Shown here one piece after another: positions 11,924 through 23,582 of a stretch of DNA of 64,000 nt. The notes under the pieces are model-generated. The model was not told where the DNA came from. It ran no database searches and worked only from the letters and a program-made list of their open reading frames with translations. The DNA comes from Paramecium pentaurelia (taxonomy: Eukaryota; Ciliophora; Oligohymenophorea; Peniculida; Parameciidae). A program made the translations under genes and the position numbers. Positions within the stretch are counted from its first letter, which is position 1, and every line of letters begins with the position of its first letter. Location: contig CAJJDO010000001.1 of NCBI GenBank assembly GCA_905183005.1, positions 687,836-751,835 of the forward strand. Reading direction: 5' to 3'.

Positions 11924-14065
11924 ATGATAAACTCAGATTAAATGAGATAATCAAGTTCCCAAAGAATTACTTTAAGCACAATGTAGAATCAAAGATTTTA
12001 CTATGGCTAAAAATTAAAGACCCCCAATAAGGAATTCTTAAAAAGCAATCGAAGTTAAGTTACACTCTCAGATTTGTAAGACAGTAAGTCTAGAGCAAAT
12101 ACATTATTTGAAAAAATCAAAGCTTAAAATACAACTATTCACAAATCAGAAAACAACCTTTTTTTTAAAGTTGAAGAAGCAATCTTAGAATTATATAATT
12201 AATATGAGTAAAATTATTAAGGACTTGGATCACTTGGTAAAATTTAGACAGTTTAAGAAAATTTGTCAGTGGAATTCAAAAAATAAAATAATTAACTGAT
12301 CAAGACATTTGATGGTTTAAAGTTATCAGACTTAGATTAAAATGGTGTTAATCAAATTTAAATTGATAGATACTAATTTTATTATTTCAGGTTAAGAATT
12401 TTAGATAAACCTACACCAATTCATATTCACTTACAATTACCAGAATCATTATCATTTTTATTATTTAAATTGATGCTGTCAATTAAAATTGAATTTCCAA
12501 CTAAATTTAATGCAGATTAAATAGTCTAAAGTAATTATGCAAAAGTCTATTCAAGTAATCCATAAGCTCATTATTTTAAAGAAGAATTTCTATATCTAAC
12601 ATTTTATTCTCATGTTGATTTTATATTAAAGATAACTGTGAATTATGGATAATTTAATACTGAAAAAACACCATCTAGAAGAAAGGAAGCTAGATCACCA
12701 AAATTAATGATGGTATAAAGTGAAAATGTTAAATTTATACATAGTCCTGATGAAAGAAGAATAAAAAAAGGTTTTTCTCATGTTAAATCACATATCTATT
12801 AATCATCAATTGAAAAAGAAACAGAATGTACTAGAGTATAAACTGAAAATTCAGAAAAAAGAAAATTTATAAAAATATAACCAGTTTAATCTAAATTAAG
12901 CACTTTATTATAAAAGATAGGTAAAGAATTTTAAGGTCTTACAAAAGAGGAAAGATTAAAAAAGATTGAAGAAAATTAAATTTAAAAAAGAAAAGAATTA
13001 GAATAAGATTATTAAAATAAATAAAAAACATTCATGTATGAATTAGAAAAAAGAAAAATATAAATAGAATAACATTCTAAAATAAAGAAATAAAAAATTG
13101 AATTAGTATTGCAAAATAAAAAAAATAATTATAGTGAAAGATAATAATATATTAGAGATAGATTATTATTATAAGAGTAAGTATCTTAATTAAGAGAGAT
13201 AGAACGTTCTTTTAGTATTAGAAAGGCTTATGCATATAAAGTATCATTAAGTTGGGGTAGAATAATAAAATATATTCTATTTATTGATACACTATATAAT
13301 GTTATAAAAGTATAAGATGTATTTAAATTTGTAGGATAGTAAAAGAAAATCAAAAGTATAAGCAAGAGGTAAATTATTGGTTTGGACAATAAAAACTAAA
13401 GCATTAATATCAGCAAAAGAATATGGTTATACAACTAAGGAAAGAACAATTACTAAATGTTGTATTGCTTTAAAAATGATTGCTGTCAATTTAAGACAAA
13501 AGATTAAACTAAAATCTTAAGTAATTTTATCTAAATATTTCACTTAAATGAGATTGGCAGTAACTATTGTACATTAACATGATAAGACATTAAAAAAAAG
13601 TAATATTGATTTTATTATCTATTAGTAATTTAGATCTAAAGGAATTTTAGAACATTGAAATAAAAGAAATTAACTTATAGAGATAAATTTTTTAAACTTA
13701 TTAAAGATAATATTAATTAAACTATTGATGATTTACAAAGATAATATGGTAAAAAAACATTTTATGATATTAACGATAAACCTGTATAATAAATGGATAT
13801 GTATATAATAATGAAATTATTATTTAAGAATCTGTATAAATTAGTTGATTGATGAATACTCAAAGTAAAAAAAATAGATATGGTATGAATATATAAATAA
13901 TAAATTTTTTGAAAAGGATTTCCATAAAGTATAAAATATATCAATTATTAGAAAATGAAAGATTTTGCTATTAATTTAAGAGAACCTTAATTATATGAAC
14001 TTCCTAGAAGAAAAGAATTGATTTAAATAATTGAAAAATACGGTAAGATTAAAAAATTACTATGA
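11924..14065 (+). CDS. Tandem family member D: unrecognised YYFR/LST-domain protein with long coiled coil
   Basis: Fourth and longest paralogue, 21 nt after C and in frame with it. Layout: Q/S-rich N-terminus, 'VEEAILELYNQYEQNYQ', 'IDRYQFYYFRLRI', 'KLMLSIKIEFPTKFNADQ', 'EEFLYLTFYSHVDFILKI', then an extended charged coiled coil (about 12880-13200) containing 'LTKEERLKKIEENQIQKR', and the C-terminal block 'GKLLVWTIKTKALISAKEYG', 'YRDKFFKLIKDN' and 'LPRRKELIQIIEKYGKIKKLL'. D and A are the closest pair in the C-terminal block, although they are not neighbours. The first 400 codons read without an intron; short introns are needed near 13340 and in the last 450 nt. Confidence 0.68.
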
Positions 14066-14086
14066 TTATATATATATATATAATTA

Positions 14087-15902
14087 ATGATAAAAAGTAG
14101 ATTACTTTAAAGAAGTTCTTCTAAACTAACTCAATCTTAAACCTCTCTAATGAATCAATCAATGACTCTGTAATCAATTATTCAATACATATAGAATTAA
14201 CAGTATTAGAAAATAATCATCTAATTTTTCATTGGATAAGCAAACTGAAGAAAATGGAACAAGTAAATTGATGAAAAGGATTACTTAAAAATAAACACAT
14301 AGAAGTATAGATGATATTTCAAGATTACTACCTTTAAATGATAATCTTATAAATGTTTATAACGATTTTGAAGATAATTTTAAAGTTATTAGAGAATCAA
14401 ATAAAGTCAAATAGGAAATACCATAAACAATTAAATAAGAAATTGTATAAATTAATAATTTTAATATTTTAAAAACTGCAGATGGTTTAAGTTTATGTGA
14501 TTTATATCCTGAAAAATTAAATCGAATATAAATTTATAGATTTAAGTTTTATTATTTTCGAGCTAGAATAAAAAATAAACTAAGTCCTTTATAAATACAT
14601 TTTACATTCCCAAATATCTCATAAAATTAAATATACAAAGTGTTTTTATCAACAAGTGTAGAATTTCCAACAAAATTTAATTGTGAACAATCTACATCAA
14701 GTAGATCAATTAAAATTAAAACAAAATCAGGAACAAAATTATTTTATGAAGATTATATTTTCATGACTTTATATGCTGAATCAGATTTTATTATCAGTAT
14801 TCATTTAGTATTTGGAGAATTTCATAATATGAATTTGAATGAGAAATAATAAGAACCTTAAAGATATTTCAAATATTGGGATGATAAATAAAGTTTATCA
14901 CCTAAGAAAGATAAAATTTTACAAAATTTAGATTAATCTCGATATAAAAGTACTCATAAACTTAAAGAGTTTTTAAAAGGAGCAGGTATATATATCAAAA
15001 TAATATAATATTTAGAGGTCAGTGCAAAAAAGATGATTTCAGTAGTTTAAAAAGGAAAACAAATTATAAAAGAGAAATAAGAAGAAAGATGTATTAAAAT
15101 GTTAGTAAAATCCTAAATTCAAGAATTTCGCAAAGTTGAAAAAAGTATTTTATAATAAAAACTTGAGAAACATATTTAATGCGAATACTGGGAATAAATT
15201 ATTTCATTATTAAAAATATGTAGATAAGCTTATACTATTTTACAAGTTATTATTATTTTTTAATTATATATAGGAAAGGAAAAGAATACTTAGAATTTAA
15301 GCAAAAGCAAAGTTAATAGTTTTAAGAATAAAGACAAAGTTATTCATAGAAGTATAATAATTTGGACATAATCCATTTGAAAGATGCAACAATAAATCAT
15401 TACTTTTATTAAAGACAATTGCTATCCATCTATAAGAACTATCTAAATCAAGAGCATAAAAAATTGCAACTGATTTCTTGAAAAAAACACTCATCTTTTA
15501 AACGACTTTAATAGTTCATAATAAGATGGTGTCTAAAGGTACGATATTTTTAATGTAGTAAGAATGATTATTAAGGCATTTAAAGCTAAAAGGTTTTAAA
15601 AACGTGCTTTTAAGGATAGATTTTGGAGATTAATAAAAAATTATTTTGGTCAAAACAATGATACTCAGTTATTTACAACTTCTTCAGTCAAAGCAATTTA
15701 AATTGATAAACCTATTATGTCAAAAGTTATAGAGTAATATATAAATAAGAGGAAATTATAATGGTCTTAGTAATATAAGGAAAACAATAGTTCTGATTCT
15801 AAGGAATATCATAGACCAGAAATTCAAATATTTTAATTACCTAACGATTTAGAATTTTAATAAATTATGAAGGATTATTATATATTAAAGAAAATCAATT
15901 GA
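14087..15902 (+). CDS. Tandem family member E: unrecognised YYFR/LST-domain protein
   Basis: Fifth paralogue, 21 nt after D and in the same frame. A 25 nt intron near 14188 joins the N-terminal exon ('MIKSRLLQRSSSKLTQ') to the core: 'LPLNDNLINVYNDFEDNFK', 'YRFKFYYFRARIKNK', 'KVFLSTSVEFPTKFNCEQ', 'DYIFMTLYAESDFIISI'. The C-terminal helical block is shorter and more diverged, with 'FKDRFWRLIKNYFGQN' recognisable, and the protein ends 'LPNDLEFQQIMKDYYILKKIN' at TGA 15900-15902. The 15100-15560 stretch needs several introns and is the least certain part. No gene follows on the same strand; the next gene is convergent at 16025. Confidence 0.65.
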
Positions 15903-16024
15903 AATCATAATTTATTATGTATATATATAATACATTACTTTATTTATTATTAATACAAAAATATGGAAATTAATAAGATTTAGTATAATAGATAGAATAT
16001 CAAATTAAACCTTCAAGTTTTACA

Positions 16025-16915
16025 TCATTATTTGCTTTATATATCTTTCTTAGAAATCTATAGAATTTATCCAACATCAGTTTATTTTAAATATTCTTTT
16101 TACTTCTTAAAAGTAATAGATTATCCAGGTTCAACAATTATTACCTATTTAAACACCTTCTTCTTAAATTCTGTGTATATTTTTAATTGAAATATTTATT
16201 TTTCATAAATTTTAACTTATTCGACATATGATAACATTGTTTCTGTACTTTAAGCCACAATAGGACTGGGGAATATAATTTTTTAATTTAACTAAGGCCT
16301 TTCACTATTCTTACAATCTATGACTTTATAATTAATTTATATTTAATTAGTTTTGTTTTTATAGGTGCCATTTTTTTAAAATAGGTAAACTTTTTCATCA
16401 TCATAGCAAGAGACATAAGGTTTATATGAAACCAAAATTGGTTAAAAAAATATCTCTTAATAGGGTGTAGCCTTTTCATTTGAAGTACCACATAATGATT
16501 TAAAACTATAAATTAATAATCGATCAATTAGTATTATTATGAAATGATCATCTTTTCCATTTATAGAAATTATTTTTTTAAACTTTTGAACACCACCTTC
16601 TATACTTTCTTTTTAAACACTTTGTATTTCTAATGGAGTTGAATCAGAAATAATTCTTTAGTTTAATTTTTTTAAAATGAGATTCACATCAGCACAATGG
16701 ATTTCGATTTCATTTGTATATTCATTTAATCTTGTAATAATGAATTTCTCATAATCCTCATGAAATATTGTAAACTCTGAAAAATCAAAAATTTTAAGTT
16801 TTGCATTCCCTAATCTATAGTTTGTAAAAAATTTAAATTTCACACTTGAATTATCTGATACTTTATAGGCTTTATATATTTTTGTTGCTGCGTCTATCAA
16901 TTGCATTTTTATCAT
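16025..16915 (-). CDS. Unrecognised protein, possibly beta-propeller-like
   Basis: An uninterrupted ciliate-code frame of 296 codons from ATG 16913-16915 to TGA 16025-16027. The sequence alternates short hydrophobic strands and turns ('DHFIIILIDRLLIYSFKS', 'EKVYLFQKNGTYK'), which resembles WD-type or other propeller blades, but no repeat signature is clear enough to assign. The C-terminus is basic and Q-rich. Coding may extend upstream: a GTAAG donor-like site lies about 50 nt before the ATG and an open, basic stretch precedes it, so the true start could be further right. No signal peptide or membrane segment is seen. Confidence 0.55.
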
Positions 16916-17931
16916 TGCTAAGCAAGGAAATATTTTTGATAAAAATATTATTAATTTAAATTCTACTTACCTTTCGACTTTAATTAAGGTAAATAATCTT
17001 GTTTTTGATATTTAAATAAATGATGGACAACAAATAGAGCTTAATAGGACTAAAAAATAATTTCTCAACTTTAAACAGATTAAAAGTTTATAAACATTTT
17101 TTTAATTATTTATGATTATATTTTGACTTAAAATGAATATTATTAGGATGTCATAAAACATCTATCATTTAAAAAAGTACTAACAGGATTAATTCATAAG
17201 TTAATTTATGAAAATAAATTAATTTATAAAAAATAATGTATTTTTATCAACTAAATTTCAATATTATTAATAATTAAACTCATATATTTTTTATATTAAA
17301 ATTTAAGAAGTTTTATTATTTTATAACTTTGTTAAATATAAAACAATAAATAGTTTAAAAGCGTTGAATCTTTCTAATTCCTCTATTTATTTAGGAATTA
17401 TTCATTTCAATCATAATTTGTTTAATAGAGTTATAAAATAATATATCATTTTAATAACTATTGTATACTTATTACATTCTTGAAATATCATTTGACTTTC
17501 AATCTTGAATAGTATATAAACAAATAAATTTATTTTGAGAATATATATGAATTAATTTTTTTTGAATATATTTAAAAATAAATAACAAATTATAAATGAA
17601 TATCATCCCATCACCTTGCAACTGGATTACCATATTTCCAGTTTATTTCAAATATTTTGATTAATAGAATTAAAAATTATATATTTAATTAGTTAATTTG
17701 TAATATTTTGATGAGATATTATTGGATTTGATGTTATTTTAAAGTTTTTTTTTGGTTTTATTAATTTATTGTAGTTTCTTCATGATTAATTTCAACATCC
17801 TTATTGATTATTAAACAATTCTACTGATAATTATTGTTATGATGACTAATAACATATTTATTTGTATAAAAGAAGCAAAATAACAGTGTTAATATATTTT
17901 TTAAGTAAATGATTGAAATCTAAAAATTCCT
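16916..17931. other. Roughly 1 kb intergenic region
   Basis: Very AT-rich, with frequent short A/T runs. An open frame from about 17596 (105 codons in the ciliate code) exists, but its composition is poor and such lengths are expected by chance where TGA is the only stop. No RNA gene or repeat was recognised. Confidence 0.5.
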
Positions 17932-17976
17932 TTACGTCATGAACATAAAATTAATTTATTTTATGATTTTACGTCA
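17932..17976. promoter_or_regulatory. Two direct CRE-like TTACGTCA sites upstream of the granulin-like gene
   Basis: The octamer TTACGTCA occurs at 17932-17939 and again at 17969-17976, in the same orientation and 37 bp apart. The second copy ends 19 bp before the start codon at 17996. The core ACGTCA is the classic bZIP/CREB half of TGACGTCA. In such AT-rich sequence a CG-containing octamer repeated within 45 bp is unlikely to be random. That it binds a factor is inference. Confidence 0.5.
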
Positions 17977-17995
17977 CCATTAAAAAATATATTAA

Positions 17996-18286
17996 ATGAA
18001 TAAAACATTTATCCTCCTCTTAATACTTTCTGTCTTAATTTTAACAGCAAAATCATTAGAAACTAACGATAAGCTTGAAATTTAAGATACTTTTACGAAG
18101 AGTATAATCTAATAGATTTTAAGAAAATCATATTTAGGCACTAATTGCCCACCAGAACAATCAAAAACTTACTGCTCTGGTAGCCAACCATGTTGTAAAG
18201 TTGGAAACAAATATGGATGTTGTCCTTATTCATATGGTACATGTTGTGGAGATGGTACATGTGTGCCAAGTGGAGGAAGATGTTGA
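17996..18286 (+). CDS. Secreted cysteine-rich granulin-like mini-protein
   Basis: A 96-residue protein without introns. The first about 20 residues form a clear signal peptide (MNKTFILLLILSVLILTA). After a short polar spacer the last 47 residues carry ten cysteines, including three CC pairs: 'QPCCKVGNKYGCC', then 'YGTCCGDGTC', ending in a C-terminal Cys. The spaced CC pairs and a YG turn between them are the pattern of granulin/epithelin modules, which fold as stacked beta-hairpins held by disulphides. It is about one module long, so it resembles the single granulin domains seen in plants and protists rather than animal progranulin. The product is probably secreted or delivered to a lumen. 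Function unknown. Confidence 0.8.
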
Positions 18287-18904
18287 AAAAATAAATAATC
18301 AGTTTTCTTTACCTTTGAATTAATTATTGAAATAATAAAAACATTTAATAATATTGTTAGAACTAACCTTCTTATATTTGATTATTGTATATTATCATAG
18401 TTTTAAATGTATGAAGTTTATATGTATATCAACTTTGATATTGACTTTGAATTCTTTATTTATAATTTTCAGTTTCTAATATTTAAACTCTTTTAAGAAT
18501 AAATATATTTTTCCAATTTATATATAATAGAAATTAGAGATGATATATAATCTATTAAGTATTCTATTTTTAGTTGAATTATTAAAGAAAGGATTATAGT
18601 AAAATTATTGTTCTTATAAATCTCAAACTTTTTAAATATCTGTATTTTAGTTACAATCAATTCTAAAATTATTTATTATATCTAGATTTCTTATTTAGTA
18701 TTGGTTTAATTAAATAGAGTACTTTTTGATAAGGCTTTAAAATGATAGAAAATAAATTCATTAATTTATATATATATATATATATATATTATATTTATTG
18801 TTATTTATAAATAATTACTCTAACTCTTTACTTTCTATTTATAAAATAAATAAATAACGATAATTATCATTCCAGAATTTCTTAATTTTAGATACAAACT
18901 TTAA
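18287..18904. other. Intergenic region with TA microsatellite
   Basis: AT-rich sequence between the granulin-like gene and the convergent histidine kinase gene. It contains an uninterrupted TA dinucleotide run at about 18767-18789. No gene supported. Confidence 0.6.
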
Positions 18905-21247
18905 TCAAAATAATTAAGAAAATTATGAACTATCACATCTTATTCCATCAGATAGTTTTAATAGCAAATCTTTTAATTTAATCTTTGTTATTGGCTTTTC
19001 AACACCAAATGCTATTCCACAATCCTTAAATTATTCAATAATTTCTTATGTTAATTTATGACCAGAACATGCTATAATTGTAACATTTCTATCTAATTTA
19101 CGAATTCTAGTAGAAGCCTCTATACCAAGCATGAGTGGCATTTCTAAATCCATAAATATTAATTAAAATGGAATGTTATCTTTCAATCTATCATTTACTT
19201 TTTCTATAGAGATTATACCATTCATAGCAGAATCTGAACTGATTCCACTTAATTCTAATAAATATTATAAGGCTACAATATTAAATTCATTATCATCAAC
19301 AATAAGAATAGGTGGATGTTATTAAGTTAAGTCATTCCATTTTTATAATAGATTTTGAATTAGACGACTTTGAATAGATGGTTTATTAGACAAATTTCTT
19401 TCTGATTCATTTCTAATTCTTAAAGTTGCCTAATAATTTAATGAACTAGTCATAAAATTAAAAGCTTTTAGATTTTTTTTTTAAATAATTCTTTTACTAC
19501 TTTCTCCCATAGGAATAGCAATTGAAACTGTTGGTGATTTTTATTAGATTATATTTTACAAGATTCTTAATTCTAATGTTGGTATTTTTTAAGCTAATTT
19601 TTGAGATATCTATGAATCTGAAATGTCTTCTTGAGGTTGTTCTTCATTTTCAATTTCAAAGTAAAATTTAGAACCAGTTCCATATTCTGACTAAACCTAA
19701 ATTCCTATTGAATGTGTTTTGGAAAGTAATTTTGCTAATTCATTACTAATCATTAAACCTAATCCTATACCAAAAGGATTAGCTTTTTAATTTTCTAAAT
19801 CATTAACTCTAGAGAATTCTTGAAAGAGTTTTTTAAGATTTTCTGATTTGATACCCATTCCAGAATCTTAAACAGAAATAATAATTGTATTTGCTTTTTC
19901 TTCACTTTAAATACATTCTATTAAAATAGATCCTTTAGGTTAAGTATATTTAACAGCATTACTCAATAAATTCATTATAATTTATCTAATTCTTAATTTA
20001 TCAGAATTAATTTTAAGTGGTAACTTAGGATCATAACTAAAAGTAATATTAAGTCCTTTTTTCTCTTTTAATAAATCAAATAGAGATATTGTTTTATCGA
20101 TTAATTTTGCTAGATTAAATTTACGACAAACAATTCTTATTGATTTATTTTCAATTTAAGCTGCATCCAAAATATCATTTATTAAATTTAAAAGTAAATG
20201 ACAGGAATTTAATGAAGGTTTTAAGAATTTTTAAAATAGAGATGGATCTATTAATTCTTACAAACACATTTACATATTAATAATTGCATTTAAAGGATTT
20301 CTCATATCATGTGAAACTTTATGAAGTGTTTTAATCATTGTTTAAACTTATTCCTTTTATTGTTATGATTATTATTTGAATGATTCAATATTATATAATT
20401 TATGTTTGATTATTAAAATAAATTCTTAATTTTCTATATGTAATTTTTATACACTAAGTTAATAAGGGGAAGTGTTAGTTGGCTCAAAAATTAATTTTTA
20501 ATCTAATTTTAGAATTTTCTTTTTTAATTATTCAATTATATCGCTAATCAATAATGTAGGTCTTGTAGTGATATTTTCTAAACAATGAGATTATCTAACA
20601 AGATTTGTTGTTTAATCTCTAGGTGTAAAAATTCTGCTTTAATAGTGATCAGATATACTCATAACTTACTCTTTAATAATTGAATAAAATAATTTAGATT
20701 CATAAACTGGATTGTATTACATATCCAATATACAAAATTCTTCAGATGAAATTTAAGATAATAAACTCTTTATGTTGATAAAAGATTAATTTCCTTTCTT
20801 CTTATAAATTTGGAGAATCAAAAAGAAATTAACTACTGCTCTCAAAATTTCTACAGTAATTTCTGAAACACTTCCGAAGCAAATGCATGGAATACATGCT
20901 AAAAAGAAAAATAATGTTGTTAATTTTAAATACTATTCGTTCAGTTGAATGATCAACACTATCTAAATCCCAGTATAAATTTACCATTAAGGCATAAGTA
21001 GATAAGACACACCTATAATTACAACTCCTTTAATCAAACACAATATCATCAAGATTAAATTAGATTTCTTTTAACACATGTACTCGAAACAAAATATAAT
21101 CAAATGAAAGCTAGCTAAAGTCAAGCCAATAACCAAAAAGCTAAAGTCTTTTGTTAAGTAGGTCTACATATGAATTATTAAGCCATCTATGATTAAAAAG
21201 AACTAAAGAATCCTTTCTTTGTTTAATGTTTTACAAAGAGCAAGCAT
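18905..21247 (-). CDS. Membrane-bound hybrid histidine kinase with receiver domain
   Basis: Sensor kinases of this type autophosphorylate on histidine and pass the phosphate to an aspartate. The N-terminus has several hydrophobic segments ('FSFLVIGLTLASFHLIIF', 'SNLILMILCLIKGVVIIGV', 'TTLFFFLACIPCICF'), so the protein is membrane anchored. A cytosolic linker leads to the H-box 'HKVSHDMRNPLNAIINM'. The ATPase part shows 'RQIIMNLLSNAVKYTQ' (N-box), 'VQDSGMGI' (G1) and 'GIGLGLMISNELAKLL' (G2). After a linker comes the receiver domain: acidic 'ILIVDDNEFN', phosphorylatable D in 'LIFMDLEMP', then 'IIACSG' and 'KPIT'. About 780 residues, open in one frame throughout. Ciliates have many such kinases; the signal sensed is unknown. 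Confidence 0.92.
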
Positions 21248-21806
21248 AATATATAATTAAATTACAATTAAGAATATAATTTTGTTAATTGATTTTTTTT
21301 AATCAAGATGATATCTAGATAATCATATTTTTTAATTCATTTATTATTTTTTCAACTAAATTGTTGATATCAATTAATCAAAGGGAAAGTTGGATTAAAT
21401 AAATAAATAATATTTTTCTATTTTTAATAGTTTTACAAAAATTATGAAAATCCTATAATTAATAATATAAATATAAAATAATACAAAGAATAATAAGAAA
21501 TATTTAAGATTCTATCTCTTAATTCAAATTAATAATTATTAACTTTTATGTAATAATTATTAAATATGAAGAAATAATAATGAAAATTTTAAAGTTAGTT
21601 ATTCAAATAAAACCTATTTTCATTAATAACTAATTAATTTAAAATTAATTTATTAATCGACATACTCAATTTTAATATTATTTTTGTTATTAAAATTGCA
21701 ATATAACTATGATATAATTTTATTTTTTATTTCAATATTCATTTTATCTTTTCTTTAAATATAAAAATTATTTTACATAATATGATATATATATATATAT
21801 TAACAA
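21248..21806. other. Intergenic region
   Basis: AT-rich sequence between the start of the histidine kinase gene and the end of the uridine kinase gene. A short TA run lies near 21785-21800. No supported gene. Confidence 0.5.
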
Positions 21807-23176
21807 TCAATTCTTTTTTGTTTGTCTTTTTTCTATAAATCTATTTAACTTTTAAAAGAATTTGTCTTGCCCATATTACAAATCTGGTTCAGATTTCAAA
21901 GATAAATTCATTATTTACAAAAACTTATCCAACTTACCAACTAAAAAGGCATTTATATATATTTTTAATTTTTTTAATGTCCAATTTATATCTGTAATGG
22001 TTTTAATATCAGAAAATACATTCACAACTATTAATTATACCTAAATTAATTTTATAAATACTTATTAAAACTATTTAATCTTCTCTTCAATTTAATGTAA
22101 TTATACTAAACCATTTTTAAATAATAATGGAATAGCCAATACTATAAATTGAGTATTCTCTTTAATTTTAAAATTACTTGATAATATTTCTTTAAGATGA
22201 ACACATTAAACTTAATCTATTTCATATTTATCTTATTATATGCATTTTTCTAGCATAAATAAAGTTTATTTAAAACAGGATTTAACCACTTTATATATTT
22301 ATTTTTCATTAATCAATTTTCCAGCTATAAAATTTTATGTTAGATAAAGAAAATCGGGTTTCATATTTTCTTCAGGAAAGAATAATTATTTAAATGTTGC
22401 ATTTGGATTTGAAAAGTCTACTTTTGTTCTATTTCTCATGAATCCATCAATTGAATATAATAAATCACCAAAGTAGAGTAAAGTATTTAATTTTTCTCTT
22501 AATAATCCATTCTATTTAGCCATGTTTTTCAAATGGTTTACTATAAAAGCAACAGAAACATGATTTTATCTATGTCCTGGTATAATTAAATCAGCTTAAC
22601 TCATCAAAGGTGATATAAAATTCTCAAATGATCTTTTCACAAATTTACTATACTAAAATAGTACACTCTCAACAGTTCTTCCTCTCTCTTTTACATCTCT
22701 TAGAATACGACGACATAAACGTATATCATCTTTATTTATTATTAACATTTACCATCACAATGTATAAATATTTTATAAGACATTAACTCTCTTATTCTTT
22801 CATCATAAAGTGCCATGATACCCTCAAATACTATAACTTATGCAGGAAGCATTATTGAACATTGATCTAATCTTTTATGATTCACAAAACAATAAATTGG
22901 AACTGATGCTGGCTTTCCTGACAATAATGTAGAAATGACTTCAAAGGCATTATCAAAATCCAATGAATCTGGATGATCAAAGTTATATTAAGAAATATCA
23001 ATTTTAGACTTGTCTACTCCTTTATAAAAGGAATCACATGAAAGAATAGTCATGTCAACATCAGAATCGTATTGGATTTCCCTTTTGATTGTTTCACAAA
23101 GTGTAGTTTTTCCAGCTGCAGATCCTCCTGTAACGCCTACAAGAATACGTTGAGGTTCGTACTCAGAATTCTTCAT
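21807..23176 (-). CDS. Uridine kinase-like P-loop kinase with long C-terminal extension
   Basis: Uridine kinases phosphorylate uridine and cytidine in pyrimidine salvage. The N-terminus has the Walker A 'GVTGGSAAGKTT' and 'SCDSFYKGV'. Then follow 'FDHPDSLDFDNAFEVI', 'VIVFEGIMALYDERIRELM', 'DDIRLCRRILRDVKERGR' and 'SFENFISPLMSQADLIIP', all hallmarks of the family. A 23 nt intron near 22736 creates the 'HCDDDIR' junction. The kinase core ends near residue 220, but the frame stays open to TGA at 21807-21809, adding over 200 residues. These carry no UPRT active-site motif that I can see. In some eukaryotes uridine kinase-like domains are fused to UPRT or CYTH domains; this tail matches neither clearly. 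Confidence 0.85.
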
Positions 23177-23582
23177 TTAATATGAACACTACTTTTCTTT
23201 AAGTGATTGGCGATTTCATTAGGTGAGAATCATTAATCATGAATTAAATTTTTAAATGAATTTAATTTTTTATTTAATTAAGAAAGCTCTAATGAAAGAA
23301 TATCATGAAAGATCTTTAAAACCATAAATAATATTTAAATTATCTTAAGTTTCTTATCTTTCAAGAAAACTTAGTTAATTAAACAACATTAATATTTATT
23401 TAAATCATTAATTAGAATCATATATATAATTAGATATTAACATAATTTAATTTAATATTTTATAAGATAATCAGATTATATTTTAGATATATATGTAAAA
23501 AATTTAAAAGAAATCAAAAAATTAGACATCTTTAAAAAAAAATATCGATAAAATTAAGTCTAATAAATTAAAATAAATTAAA
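23177..23582. other. Intergenic region
   Basis: About 400 bp of A/T-rich sequence between the start of the uridine kinase gene and the stop of MUS81. Nothing recognised. Confidence 0.5.

Noticed and set aside
5711..15902. One giant protein spanning the whole tandem array
   Set aside because: Every unit ends at the same position after the same C-terminal motif and restarts with its own N-terminus, so the TGAs look like real ends; readthrough is kept only as a hypothesis.
17596..17933. Open frame of 105 codons upstream of the granulin-like gene
   Set aside because: Composition is poor and such lengths occur by chance in AT-rich DNA when only TGA ends a frame.
18767..18789. TA microsatellite as an origin or telomere-like element
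   Set aside because: A simple TA run is common in this DNA and no telomeric G-rich repeats accompany it.
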